64,000 nt of DNA, from NCBI GenBank assembly GCA_015178975.1, contig WHVD01000118.1, positions 1 to 64,000 on the forward strand. The letters are read 5' to 3'. Both the position numbers and the translations under genes were made by a program. This DNA comes from Hysterangium stoloniferum (taxonomy: Eukaryota; Basidiomycota; Agaricomycetes; Hysterangiales; Hysterangiaceae). Under the pieces are notes generated by a model that was not told the DNA's origin, did not search any database, and saw nothing but the letters and a program-made list of their open reading frames with translations. Shown here in pieces: positions 23,698 through 35,473 of the stretch; position 1 is the first letter of the stretch; the number at the start of each line of letters is the position of its first letter.

Positions 23698-23976
23698 CCA
23701 CTCGTCAACCCAAATCTCTATATGGTTTGCAGACAGCTGTATGTGTTGCCTACCATCCGGGGCCCGATAACATAAATCATGGCCGGGTTCGTTACAACCC
23801 CATCGTTCTCGAAGCTTCATCCTGAACATCTCTCTCATCCCACCGTTCTCGTCCCGTTGCTCTGAACTTAATACACCGGGGGAAACTAAGGGTGGGAGTT
23901 CCTCAATGTCTTCAAGGTCGATCCCAGCCGTTGCCGAATCTTGATTCCTCGGAGTCGTCTCGTTGAAAGTAGACAT
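23698..23976 (-). pseudogene. Family X copy B, exon 1
   Basis: Ninety-three codons from ATG at 23,976 (MSTFNETTPRNQD). It keeps the acidic block DIEELPPLVSPG, the Cys/His block GCNEPGHDLCYRAP and ends IWVDEW at a GTGAGT donor, as in copy A. Most differences between A and B leave the frame intact. Confidence 0.6.
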
Positions 23977-24569
23977 TGGTGGGGAGCAGTCTGACTTACA
24001 CTAGAAGGGGGCGCCTCGCCTTTATGCCCCATCGGTCGGAGAGTTAATTCCACCAAGGTACAGCCTTATGGCCGTGCTTACACAGGATTCACAGCATGTC
24101 ATCCCTGCCATCGGAAGCAAAATCCCTTCACCTTCCTTAACCTATATAGATTCCAGTGGACGTAGTGACTTTACTAATTTCTTATGCCTGCTGCTGAAGG
24201 CTCACACAGTATCTAATAATATTTTAGACAATTGTGACCCCATAATATAGTATTTAAGGGTGTTATTGAGCGTCAGGGTTGAAAGTAAAACAGCTTTTCT
24301 CTTATTCGAGAAGTGGCATTACCTTCAATTATATAAATGCAGTCCAGAGCTATGCTAATCCGCTGCTGCTTACAAGTTGTCGTTGTTAAACTGAAACCTT
24401 TTCTTGTGAAAGGGCGGGCTGCCTGTCACAACCTTCAACGAGGAAAAACCCAAGGCAAGTGATGGTCTAGTCGGGTTTATGGCAAGCAACGTCGTTTCAT
24501 CATTCACCCTTGACATATCAATCGGCTTGAATTTTGTGCAACGTCTGCGCAAAACAAATAGTGACACAA

Positions 24570-24783
24570 GACCAAATTTCTCATCGTAGATTTTCTTGAG
24601 GTACATAAGGGCCCAACTTGGAATTATTTTGATCCTGGCGTGTCCATCCGAATTTGTATTGACGAATTGTATATATGACCAAATTTCTCATCGTAGATTT
24701 TCTTGAGGTACATCAGGGCCCAACTTGGAATTATTTTGATCCTGGCGTGTCCATCAGAATTTGTATTGACAAATTGTACATAT
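24570..24783. repeat. 107-bp tandem duplication in family X
   Basis: The segment starting GACCAAATTTCTCATCGTAG occurs at 24,570 and again at 24,677 with few differences. The coding block YLKKIYDEKF is therefore partly doubled. Copy A has a single version. Confidence 0.8.
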
Positions 24784-25019
24784 AATCGCGTGTCAAGTCA
24801 TACTTACTCACAACAGGCTCTATTATTCCCTGTACGACTGAATGGAATTGATTCTTTGATACTACGATGATCACGTAGGCCAATGGTTGTGACCCACCTG
24901 TAGCTTGAACTATTGCAGGTGGAGTTCTTCTAATATCTAAAGATTCACTATGCACGTGTCCCTTTCTGCAATCGTACCTGCCCCTTCGTTGCTGCCCACT
25001 CCACTTTGAGCTCCACAAA

Positions 25020-26330
25020 GGTGGCCGTCACAGTCCCTCTTCTCTCCCACATGATGATCATTCATCCCAGGTCTCAGTTTGTGACCCCAATCCATCCTTC
25101 ATTTTCTCGTGTTTCATGATTGTTTGTCAGGGAAATAATGATCTCTGTGGGTCCATATGAACTTCTTAGCCTCCACTGTGCCCACAAAGGTGGCCATGAC
25201 AGGCCTCTTCTGTCCCACACGATGGGCATTCATCCCAGCTCTGAGTTTGAAGCCCCAATCCATCCTTCATTTTCTTGTTTTGAATGATTGTCATTCAGGG
25301 AATTAATGAGGTACTGTGAGTTGATATGAATCTCCAAGTTGATCATTGGCTATTGTCATCACAATGTGGGCAGAAGATACGATGCTTGCCGGGGTAATAG
25401 ATCATAATGTAATGACTCCGGGGATAGTCTTCAGTGCAGCAGGAAAAACATAGAATACCATTCAGATCACTCCCGACGACAATAAAACCTCTGTATCCTA
25501 GTATCAGACCAAAAGGGACAAGAATTTCCTTCAAAGACAGTGGCAAAGGCCGCACCTGGTCTTGGACTGGTTCAAGAATTCCGAACGAAGTCGTCACAGT
25601 TTGGTTCAGAAATGGTGCAGGAATAATTATTGCCTATGCGATATATATATATAGTCCTACAATACATTTGATTATTAGTCACGAAGCCTACAAATTCAAA
25701 GGTATCATCGACCCAGTTTTCGTCACGGACGCAGCACAGAGCTGCACTAAGAATAAGAAGTTATTGTATGTGCTCTGAAATTGCTTCACACGATAATCTT
25801 CAATACAGCTCCAGCAACCTGTCAAAACCATATATCTTGGTGGATGCAACCCACGAATAGCTGAATAGGATCTTGCTAAAACATCGTTACTGTTCGACTA
25901 TTCTCATCACAAAGTGGGCAGAAGATATGATGCTTGCCGGGGTAATAATGCATCATAATGTAATGACTCCAGGGAAAGTGTTCAGTGCAGGAGAAAAAAT
26001 AGAAAACCACTTGCATCACTCTTGACGACAATAAAACTTCGGTATGCTAGTACCACTTCAAAAAGGGTAGGAATTCCCTTCAAAGACAGTGGCAAAGGCC
26101 GTACGTGGTCTTGGACTGGTTCAAGAATTCCTAATGAAGTCAACCCGATTTGGTCAAGAATGGTCCGGGAATAACCATTGTTTGTGAGATATATATATCT
26201 AGTGCTGCAATATATTGAATTATTAGTGGAAAAACACGAGCCCTACACATTGAAAGGTATCATCGATCCAGTTTTCGTCATGGACTCCGCACAGAGCTGC
26301 ATTAAGAATAAAAAGTGATTGTATGCGCTC
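25020..26330 (-). pseudogene. Multicopy family X, two partial copies
   Basis: 25,343-25,597 (minus) encodes ILVPFGLILGYRGFIVVGSD, then a Cys-rich stretch with CFSC and CPHCDD that could form a zinc site. 25,860-26,330 repeats much of 25,360-25,850 and of 15,700-16,150. The fragments are close relatives of one another and carry stops. Confidence 0.45.
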
Positions 26331-26590
26331 TGAAATTTTGAAGGTGGATTAAATCTCAGGCTGGCCAAAGGACTAAGTACTTGTGTTAAGCTTGTTTGAA
26401 GACTAGAACAGGGTGACCAAAGTCAGTATTCAAACTGAGGAATAGTAGAGTCCAAGTAAAGGAATTTACAATCCCTAGCCCCACAGAATGGTACAGGACA
26501 TGATGGAGTTTCAAAGTGGAATTACAAGCATAGTTGGAAGAGTTAAATGTGGCAAACAGGTAACAGATCAAAATGATGAATATGCAGATT
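26330..26590. other. Spacer between family X fragment and relic gene Y
   Basis: No open frame of interest and no match elsewhere in the window that I could see. Confidence 0.4.
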
Positions 26591-28190
26591 TAACAAAACA
26601 ATAGGAATTCAAAAGAAAGTGAATACCACAAGTAAATGATACAAGGAATATGGGAAAGCCATCATGTGTGACCCTAAAAAGAAATCACTCAACAAATGTG
26701 TTGTTGGGAAACCATTGTCAGGGACACTGGTGTCAGAGGCACTGAATGGCAGATTGCTGGTAAGGTGAATACTACAGTTGGGGTTCTGAAAAGGTGGATC
26801 CTAACAGAAATACATAGTTTTCAATTGGTTTCCCTAACACATTATCAAGGTTTTCATCAAAAATAGAGTAGCCGGGCGTCTTTACTACTTGCTTCCCAAA
26901 ACCCAAGGGCTATCTTGGGTACAAATGTATCATTCTCCTCGAGGCACCACGTCGCATTTCCCTCCTTGCATGTTGAAAACTTCGATTTTGTCCATAGTAA
27001 AACCTAACCTCATGTTTGAATATTTATCCACTATTTAACACTAAACAGGCACTAAGATAATGTTAGCGTATCCCCTTCATTTCAGCTACCAGTTCGCCAT
27101 TTATCTACAGCACTACATCATGAGTAACGAGAATGAAAAATTCCCGTTTTACTGGGACAGTGGCACCTTCACTGATACTCGGAAGGCGACTAAGATTCCA
27201 ATTATAGATGCCTCCAGCTCCCTCACGATGGACAAGAACCTGACAAGATTACAGTAGAGCGCGTCGAGTTTAACAAGATGCCTATCCAAAGCATGAGTTT
27301 ATTTTATGCCACCTCGTTGAACAAACCGAAAGCCCTCAGGAAACTCCTAGAAGGTCCTATGGCCTTGTGGAATGACTTGAGAAGGAGAGAACGAGTAATA
27401 TCATGCGTCTAACCCTTCCAATACTGTTCCTCCTACCTCTAATTTCCCTCTTAGTTACTTTCTGGGGAAATCGCTTCCAACCCCGACATAGGATCCATGA
27501 AATTGAGCAGAAAGTCTCCGCCTCGTTCTTTGACCGATATATCAGTCGACGTTTCCATCTTGTTGTCTTCCCAGGACGTCTCAGACGAGCTCCAATTTTA
27601 TTCTGACGGTACTACTTCCTTCCTTGAGCCATAGCCGGAGTTTGACATGCTCGAATCATTAGATCTGAGGAGTATTAGAGAGCCATTCACTCTATCAAAG
27701 CTCATTACATCAGTAAAATGGTATTTGTCCCGGACGGCTCCCGGAGGAAATCCTCCCATTCTAGGAAGCTCCTGGACGTTGTGGAGTGTGTGGAGCATCC
27801 CAGAATAGGGGTACCTCTTCCCAGCGTTTAATACCATTTTACTGATGTACTTTGGTCAAAGTCGTCCGCCTTCAAGCCGTCGATTACACCGTAATACCGA
27901 ACCAATGGTATTGGTTCGCCGCATGTGTTTATCATGCTATTCAATCGCACACACATGTCAGAGCTGTTGTAAAGAGGAAGTTGGGTACTTGCCAACTTAC
28001 CTTTTGCCTGATTGCCAAACGATCCCCATGGGCAGACAAGGCCGCAAGCCTAAGGAAGTATTACAACCATTTGAAAAAGCACAGGTGGCGGGAAATGCAA
28101 GAATTCGGAAATATAAGGAGGACAAAAATGCAAAGTGGCTATGCGCGTGCTCACGTCGGCTCAAATCATATAGATGTAATATCTCCAACC
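26590..28190 (+). pseudogene. Relic gene Y, right copy of an inverted pair
   Basis: It matches 5.4-6.9 kb in reverse. On the plus strand it has MLAYPLHFSYQFAIYL and GTFTDTRKATKIPIIDASSS (27,060-27,257), then after a frame change DKITVERVEFNKM (27,240-27,280) and FYATSLNKPKALRKLLEGP (27,303-27,360), then VRLQAVDYTVIPNQWYWFA and QTIPMGRQGRKPKEVLQPFE (27,852-28,080). A separate block about 27,712-27,845 (IPNNGR-like decay, both flanks ending AAAATGG) looks like a small insertion. Function not recognised. Confidence 0.5.
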
Positions 28191-30930
28191 CCGGCTGCAT
28201 AATGAGTTGAATAAAGGCCAACACTATTGGGCTCCTCCTGGTTTGGTTGAGATGTGTCGGTATTATGGAAGAGAAATGATTAGAACGTGTGTCCAAATGA
28301 TGGTGTAAGATCTATGTCATGACAGGTATTCCGTGCGTTGAGACGAAGGTGGTGAACACGAGGGGGTATTTGTGGTTGCCACCTGGACCACCGTGAAGAG
28401 TTACCAAGGGACGTTGTTTGGACCCCAGATCGCAAACGATCTTGTACCATATCTCTCTCATTCCCGTCTTAATGATCTCGTCCCGTTCCTATGAACTCAA
28501 TACACCTGGGGAAAATATGGGTGGTAGCTCCTCAACGCCTTCAAGGTAGCTCTGAATCGTTGCCTCATCGTTATTCCCCAGAGTTGGCTCATTGAAAGAA
28601 GACATTTGTGCGGGGCAGTCGTACTTACACTAGAAGGGGGTGCGGGGCTTTTATGGTGCAGTCAGTCGGAGTGTTCTACAGACTTGTGGCTGTTCTTACA
28701 CAGTATTCACAGCATGTCATCCCTGCCTTTGTAAACAAAAGCGCCTCACCTTCCTTGAACTATTTGGGCTGCAGTGGATTTTGTTACCTTACTGCTTTCT
28801 TGTGCCTTCCGCTGACGGCTCACAGCATCTAATATTATTTCTGAAAATGGTCACCCCATAATATAGTATTTAGGGGGTTATTGAGGGTCAGAGTGGAAAG
28901 CAAAATGACTTGTCTGGTTTTGGAGACGTGGCATTGCCGTGAATTATATAAATGCAGTCCGAGCTATGCTTACCCCCTCCCCTGCTGCTTTGAAGTTGGT
29001 GTTGTCAACCTCAAACCGTTTCTGGCGGGAGTGCACGCTGCCTGTTTAATTTTATCAACACTTTCAATAAGGAGAAGCCCAGGGCAAATGTTAGTCTGGT
29101 CGGGTTAATGGTGAGCGACGTTATTTCTTCCTTCACTCTTGCCACATCAATCGGCTCGAATTTTGTGGAGTGTCTGAAGAAGACAGAGAGGAAGACCAGA
29201 GCTCTTAAGGTAAATTTCATTGGGCTACATAATTTGATCATTTTTCAGTTGGAGAATTAATAAGCTACTCTGAGTCCATACCAACTTTTCAGCTGATCAT
29301 GGGTTTCCTGCGTAGATAGGTTCCCTGGCCTGGCACCCCTCTTCTCCGACTTTCTCTATATTCATTGGTATATCAAAATTGCGCGGAATGTAAGGCGCTT
29401 GCCAAGGTAATGTATCATAATGTAATGATTGTGGGGATAATCTTCAATGCTGTAGGAGGGCAATAAGAATATTATTTCCATTTTCTTTTGAATAACTAAT
29501 GGACAAGGATCTTTATTCAGAATGCGATTGGTGGCAATCTAGACAATATAACTTTGGTATGATGCAAAAGGACCGGAATCCCTTTCAAAGACAATGGCAA
29601 CAGTGGCCCAGTATCAGGCTGGTTCAAAAACGGTCCAGGAACATTTGTTGCCTGTGTGATGTATTTGTAGTCTCACCAGCGTCCATCAGGGACTCAGAAC
29701 GGAGTTGTAATAAGAATGACAAGTTATTGTATGCGCTCTGAGATTCCCTCAAACTACGCAGGTTAACGCAATGGTTAATCTTCCTTTAAAGCGAACTATA
29801 AAGGCAATGAGATCCTCCTCTTAGTTTGTTCCAAGTATGCCGGCGATATCTCATTGAAAATCGTTTCTAAATATTGAGCAGGACGTTCACCAGATCAAAC
29901 CGCATTTTTCCAACTCTGATATGGAGTTCGAAGGAGATGCTACGCATATATCATTGAAATGTGTGGCCACCACCAAGAGGAAAGAGAGGACGGGGAAAAC
30001 TAAATGTTCAAGACACTTAATGGTGACCCGGTTGTTGATGCACTGTGCATTGTGTCTTGACGTCTGGTTGTGTAAGGAGACAAGCAAGAATTGGGACGGT
30101 ATTGAGATCGTGAGCTGCGTTGCACCCGAATTCCGGGTCAGAAGCTCCAGATATTATTGGCTTCAGCACAATGGCAATTAATCTTTCCCCATCCGACAAC
30201 TGCGGCCAATATGGACTCATGAGTCAGAACTAGGTTGATGTGGTGATTTCATATGCGAATTTAAGACAATGCTGGACCACAGAAAATAGAGAATGTAGTG
30301 TAAAAAAAGGAATCCATGAGTGAAGAAAAACATTCAGTGGTTAATCAGCAGCGCATTGTTGTTGAGAAGTGAGCGAAATAAAAGTGATGCTATTGAGCTC
30401 CTCATAGGTTGGTTGAGATGTCTCGGCATTATCCAAGAGGAACGAATAAGAAATGTGTCCGATTGATTGTGAAAGACCTTTGTCAGGCTAACCATTTTAC
30501 CCCAACACTGATGTGGGGATCTAATTAGGACCCTACCGACACACGAGTGCAAGGTGTGGCGACCACGCAAAAGAAGGATCGCGCGGTGAAATATAAACGC
30601 TCAAGCTGGTAACTCGTGGATTGGTGATTGGTCGAGCCGAGCATTGTGTCACAATGCGAAAGGAGAGAAACGGGAATGGAGATGGTATCAAGGCTGCGCA
30701 ATGTGGTACATACGGACTCGGAAGATCCAGCTATCAGCTTCAGAGTCAAATCGATTATTCCTTCGCCATTCGCCAGGAGATCCCAATGTGGAATGGTGTG
30801 CGTCAGAATCAGACTGGTTGGAATGTTTCATAGGCGGATATAAGACGGTGCTGTAAGGTAAAATATTGAGAGCGTAGAGAAGGTTCAGAGCAGTGTTGCA
30901 CACGTCATAGTTGCATATGAGAATCACGTG
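28190..30930 (-). pseudogene. Multicopy family X, rearranged fragments
   Basis: Minus-strand blocks match the long copies: DTRSNHFSSIIPTHLNQTR (about 28,200-28,320), a decayed exon 1 (28,440-28,605), the upstream-member block VFLSVFFRHSTKFEPIDVAR (29,011-29,241), and the SESVCTTLRSLDT block (30,525-30,749). A further degenerate late-exon copy lies at 29,900-30,220. Pieces are in the usual order but with gaps and stops. Confidence 0.45.
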
Positions 30931-32124
30931 TTTTTCAGTCTTACCAACGCGTTACCCGGCATTGTCATCTGGTTTTTTTTTCCTTTCTATTGTTTTGATT
31001 TGACATAAATACTCAGGTTTCTTGATCTAATACTTAAATCTATTCTCTCTTCGCGTCGACTAAGGTACGTTTTCTTCATGCTTAGTATTTGCCGATAGCA
31101 CATTAACACTTTGGTAGACATTATATCTGTTATACAGGTCTGGGATATCTGTTGGGGCATTGCATCTTCTTCCACTCGTTAATCTCTTTCTACAATTATT
31201 ATCACTAAACGTTCGGAACCTGGCTGAGCTACTAAGGAATAGAAAACGATGAAAAGGTTATCCCAACAGACCTTCACATTATTTCGTCTCTTTTTCGTAT
31301 TTGTATTTCCTTCGTGGTGAATGTCAACAGCATTTAACTTTTTACTATTCCAATTTACTTTGCCCATCGTCAAAATTTGGAGTGTCACAACAGACCCGGG
31401 TCGTCATATTTATCCCTTTGTCTCGATACCATTCGTAAATTAGAAACGAATATTCCTTGTACTGTGATCAATAATATGCGTGAAATGGATTATAGCCTTG
31501 AATTGATTGGACTAAGAATGATGCACCCCCGGGTACGAAGGAGACTGGCGACCATGGCGCCTATCCTACCATGAGGCCCGCCTGTGCTTCATCGACTGTT
31601 TTAATTGCCGTGATTATCTCAGGTGGTGGGCACAATATGTGGGATGCGGAGTCTGAAGGATGTAAATCTATTTCTTCTTTCTTCACCGGAGTTATACGTA
31701 AACACCCTCCTTCATGGATCTTGGCCGCACCGATGACAACAGTTAGCGCATTGGGGAATGGTAAAAAGCACGAAATCCATATCTGGAACTAATCTGTGGA
31801 AAATCGGACCAAGGATTCTGGTGCTTAAAGTGTAAGCCATTTTTGTCAATGAACCACAAACTGCAGCCGAAGTTGGGATGAATTATTCCTTCAACGCTGC
31901 CTCCTTACACTTCTGTGTATGGAACCCCTGAGGTCCTTGTCCGTTGATGTTGTTGGTACCACCATGAGGATCCTCAGTGTACGAGGGCGCATGGTGTGAC
32001 GTACAATTTATTGTCTCGCCACGATATTAAGGGTCCGAATACTCATGTGTGATGCCGGTCCGTGTCGTGGATTGATGAGAAAAAAGGAGGGCTGTGTACA
32101 TAGGATTCTCTAAGCATCAACAAT
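30930..32124. other. No recognisable gene
   Basis: Open frames stay below 75 codons. GTCGACTAAGGTACG near 31,056 resembles half of the copia LTR hairpin, so an LTR scrap may be present. Nothing else can be supported. Confidence 0.4.
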
Positions 32125-32129
32125 ATCCT

Positions 32130-32312
32130 TGTAAGCCTGGTGGCTTACGACATACTGATTATGGTATCACAGACGCGCATAGTAGTTTTTCATATCGTTT
32201 TACTTACCGTCATCATCGTGTACCGTACTCGCCGTTCTCGAGGAATACAGTTTGGTCCTATCAACGTCTGTACCGATGCCAATGTAAGGCTGCATTAGAC
32301 AGCAGCCTTTCA
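32130..32312 (+). repeat. 5' LTR of the TRIM-like element
   Basis: 183 bp, TGTAAGCC to CTTTCA. No conventional tRNA primer site follows; the next bases are CTTTTTTTTTTGATATCG. Confidence 0.9.
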
Positions 32313-33731
32313 CTTTTTTTTTTGATATCGACTTTGCCTTTTCCGACAACGCAAACACGTCACCTTCGACTCGTTTGCATCCACTCATTTTTCATTCGAC
32401 ATCCTCATTCGACTCTCCCAATCGAAAATTATCGTACTGCTCTCACCCTCGCTCAACATAAAATTCGAGTCATCACATCTGTGAACCATTATCTTTAACG
32501 TCGCTGTCTTGTTCAGCACCCGCCGTTGAAACTTGGCCCAGAATCGTACCTTCAATTTCATGTTGCACTTGCATTGCATTCATCACCGTCATTGTGACTT
32601 TGCCCATGCTGCTGTTCACCCTTGTTCGACCTTCAATTCATCACACTTACAACCTGCGGTCGCCGTCTTATTTAGCGCCTACTGTTGAAACTTGTCCCAG
32701 AATCGTAGCTCCAACTCCGTGTTGCACTTCCACCTTCGCCGTCGTTGTCTCATCGCCATTTTGACACCGCCTCGCAATCGTAACTTCAACATCGTGCCGC
32801 ACTCGCAGTTGCACCTGCACTTGCACTCGCATCCGCACTCGTTTTCAGCATCGCACTCGTAACTGCCGGTCATACGTTATCGTCGAACCAATTGAACCGA
32901 CCCATACTTGGCCCACACCCGTGCTGTTTTGCAACGTCCGTTATGATTGTCACCGTTACCATCACTACCGTCGCCACCGTTCAGCGTTGACCACAAGTCG
33001 TAACTCCAGTACACATTATTCCATTGTCGAAATTCACCCTATCCTACACATTGCTGTACCGTTCATCATCGTCTCATTCACAACACTTGGATATTGACTT
33101 GTTCCGGAACCCACTCATTCAGTTCCTTTCCGTCAATTAGATCTCAGTGCAGTTTGAGTTTGACTCTGGCCTCTACCATTCTATTCCAGCATCACAATAG
33201 AAGCCGCAGCAATTTCCTGGATCTTTACAATCTTCATTTTCACCGTCGTATCTATTTCGTCTACCGTAGTGTTTGTCAATCCGCAACTCATCCGCCGTTA
33301 GGGATCGACATGTCTGCCGACTTGGTTGTTGGGGATACTGTCCATTTTGATCGGGGAGGGGTGTAAGCCTGGATCCGCCCTGCACTCCGGACCATTCGTT
33401 TGGTTTCGCAAATCCGCTATTTCTCACTCTTTGCGAACCGTGCCTTATCCAGGTTTTCAGGTTCCGAATAGAGAGGAGTGTAAGTCTGGACGAATATCAA
33501 CAGTCTTGTTTTGGGTTTTCTTATATGTTTATTTTCGGGACCCTTTCACAACCGTACCCCCTCACAGTACTGCATTGTCCATTATCAGTGTCCATCATTG
33601 TCCATCATTCCCCCATATTGCACAGTTCACCGTCTCATTTTGCAATTTTTTGTTCTCCCGTTGAAAACGCCATTCCAATATTTTTTTTTACATCATTATT
33701 TGGCATGGTAATTTTTCAAAGTGGGGAGGGG

Positions 33732-33914
33732 TGTAAGCCTGGTGGCTTACGACATACTGATTATGTTATCACAGACGCGCATAGTAGTTTTTCATATCGT
33801 TTTACTTACTGTCATCATCGTGTACCGTACTCGCCGTTCTCGAGGAATACAGTTTGGTCCTATCAACGTCTGGACCGATGCCAATGTAAGGCTGCATTAG
33901 ACAGCAGCCTTTCA
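33732..33914 (+). repeat. 3' LTR of the TRIM-like element
   Basis: 183 bp, three differences from the 5' LTR (GG to GT near position 35, C to T in CTTACCGTC, T to G in GTCTGTACC). Preceded by the polypurine tract. Confidence 0.9.
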
Positions 33915-33919
33915 ATCCT

Positions 33920-34395
33920 TAAAATATAAACTCCTTCAATTTTGTATAGTCCAGTGGGATTCTGTATCCCTTTATCTTTCCTATAACTTGTCAGAGGATG
34001 ATCCAATTAAAAATCCACAAAACTCTTGGATGTGGTTGCAGGATTTAACATCACATAGAACATGTGTGTAATCAATCAATTTCAAATCCAATTCACATCC
34101 CTGAATTTGGTGAAATTACAAAATGATATAGAATCTGTTAATGGTCCACAATTGAGTTAAACTCTCCTTTGTTCCAACTGCTTGGTAAATAAAAACTCCC
34201 TCTGTTCTCCACATAATCAAAAGAGGCTAAATCACACTGGCTCCTCACAATTTCAATGAAGAATTGAAAGCACAACTGGAAAATGGAAAATGGATACTCT
34301 TCAGATGTGTGGGGTATTAAAAAAAGTTCAATCACATTGAAGAAAATTCAAGTGTAATATTACAAGTGGTAACAATTTCTGACTCTTTAATTATT
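33920..34395. other. AT-rich spacer without genes
   Basis: Low-GC sequence between the TRIM-like element and gypsy A. No LTR of gypsy A is found here, so A lacks its 5' end. Confidence 0.5.
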
Positions 34396-34757
34396 GAGCT
34401 TAAATTTCTGAGGAAGAGCCACTTTGGCTCAAAGATTGGGATGCTTTTGTTGAGGAGCTTAAAACCAACTTTGGAACTTTGGCCCATATGACCCAACTGG
34501 AGAAGCTGAGAACAGTCTCACAAATCTTTGTATGAAGGACATGCAGCACATCATGGACTACATCATCCAATTCAATAATCTTGCAGCTTGTTGTCAGTGG
34601 GGCGATCCCGCTCTCCGCCACCAATTCTATGCCGGTCTGCCATCCCGCCTTAAAGACAAAGTCTCAAAAGGAGAAGATGGCAAGCCAAAAACCCTGTCCC
34701 ATATGTGCCTCAAAGCTCAGACTAACAAGTCCGTGAAGTCTTCCGAAGACTCTGAAA
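34396..34757 (+). pseudogene. Gypsy A Gag fragment
   Basis: In one frame PLWLKDWDAFVEELKTNFGT; after a shift near 34,530, MQHIMDYIIQFNNLAACCQW then LRHQFYAGLPSRLKDKV. This is the Retrotrans_gag core of Tf1/Tf2-type elements, which forms the particle. It ends near 34,757, where coding jumps to reverse transcriptase. Confidence 0.75.
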
Positions 34758-35473
34758 AAACGGTCTTTTCACCAATGGTAAAAAATGCTACTTTGACATG
34801 GATTCTATTGAATACTTAGGTTTCATTATTGAACCCGAGGGTATCTGCATGGACGAAACCAAGGTTCAAGTTGTCTGTGATTGGCCTGAACCACGGAAAG
34901 TCAAAGACATTCAGTCATTTTTAGGTTTCGCAAACTTTTACCGTCATTTCATTCGGAATTACTTGGATATTACAATACCGCTTACTCATCTTACCCATAA
35001 AACTCAACCATGGATCTTTGACAACAAATGCCGCTCTGCTTTCCAGACTTTGAAAAATGCTTTCACTTCCACCCTGATTCTTTCTCATTGGAAACCTGAC
35101 ATTCTGATTATTGTGGAAACTGATGCTTCCAATTATGTAATTGCCACAATTCTTTCCATTCAAGATTCCAACGGTGAAATTCATCTGGTCACATTCCTTT
35201 CTCGGACACAACTCAACTATGGTGTTCATGATAAGGAAATTTTGGCAATTTTTGAAGCTTTCAAACATTGGTGTCATTACCTCGAAGGTTCTGCAACTCC
35301 CATTGATGTTGTTACCAATCATAAAAATCTCGAATATTTTTCTACCACTAAACTTTTGACCCACCAGCAAGCCCGCTGGTCCGAATTCCTTTCCACTTTC
35401 AACATGATTATCCATTTTTGACCCAGACGTCTTGGTGGAAAACCAGATGCCATGACTCGATGATGGGTGTCTA
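34757..35473 (+). pseudogene. Gypsy A reverse transcriptase end and RNase H
   Basis: Starts mid-domain at GLFTNGKKCYFDMD, continues IEYLGFIIEPEGI, VKDIQSFLGFANFYRHFI (thumb), then the RNase H core: ETDASNYVIATILS, HLVTFLSRTQLNYGVHDKE and VVTNHKNLEYF. The catalytic YLDD part is deleted. The frame is open to 35,421. Gypsy B keeps the missing palm domain. Confidence 0.85.

Larger units (their letters stand above)
20660..25020 (-). pseudogene. Multicopy family X, long copy B
   Basis: This is the better-preserved copy. On the minus strand, exon 1 is 23,698-23,976, intron 1 is 23,641-23,697, exon 2 is 23,282-23,640, intron 2 is 23,228-23,281 and exon 3 starts at 23,227 (PIYPPQIRKRATEVLESFPI). Later blocks lie at 22,431-22,710 (LDEVASTFIIHIARYSSEF), 22,093-22,524 (QDAWFRDIAGAVLRVLLDNI), 21,822-22,055 (SEPESACTTVRS) and 21,560-21,795 (VLHHRLETLSNYFSS). 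A solo LTR interrupts it at 22,721-23,015. The 24,370-24,980 part (YLKKIYDEKFGLVSLFV) belongs to the end of an upstream member. No known domain is recognised; frames shift between blocks. Confidence 0.6.
32130..33914 (+). mobile_element. Non-autonomous LTR retrotransposon (TRIM/LARD-like), 1,785 bp, TSD ATCCT
   Basis: Two LTRs of exactly 183 bp (32,130-32,312 and 33,732-33,914) start TGTAAGCCTGG and end CAGCCTTTCA. They differ at three positions. ATCCT flanks the whole (32,125-32,129; 33,915-33,919). A polypurine tract AAAGTGGGGAGGGG abuts the 3' LTR. The 1,419-bp interior has no Gag, protease, reverse transcriptase or integrase and must rely on enzymes from another element. The 3-in-183 difference implies a fairly recent insertion compared with neighbours. 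Confidence 0.9.
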
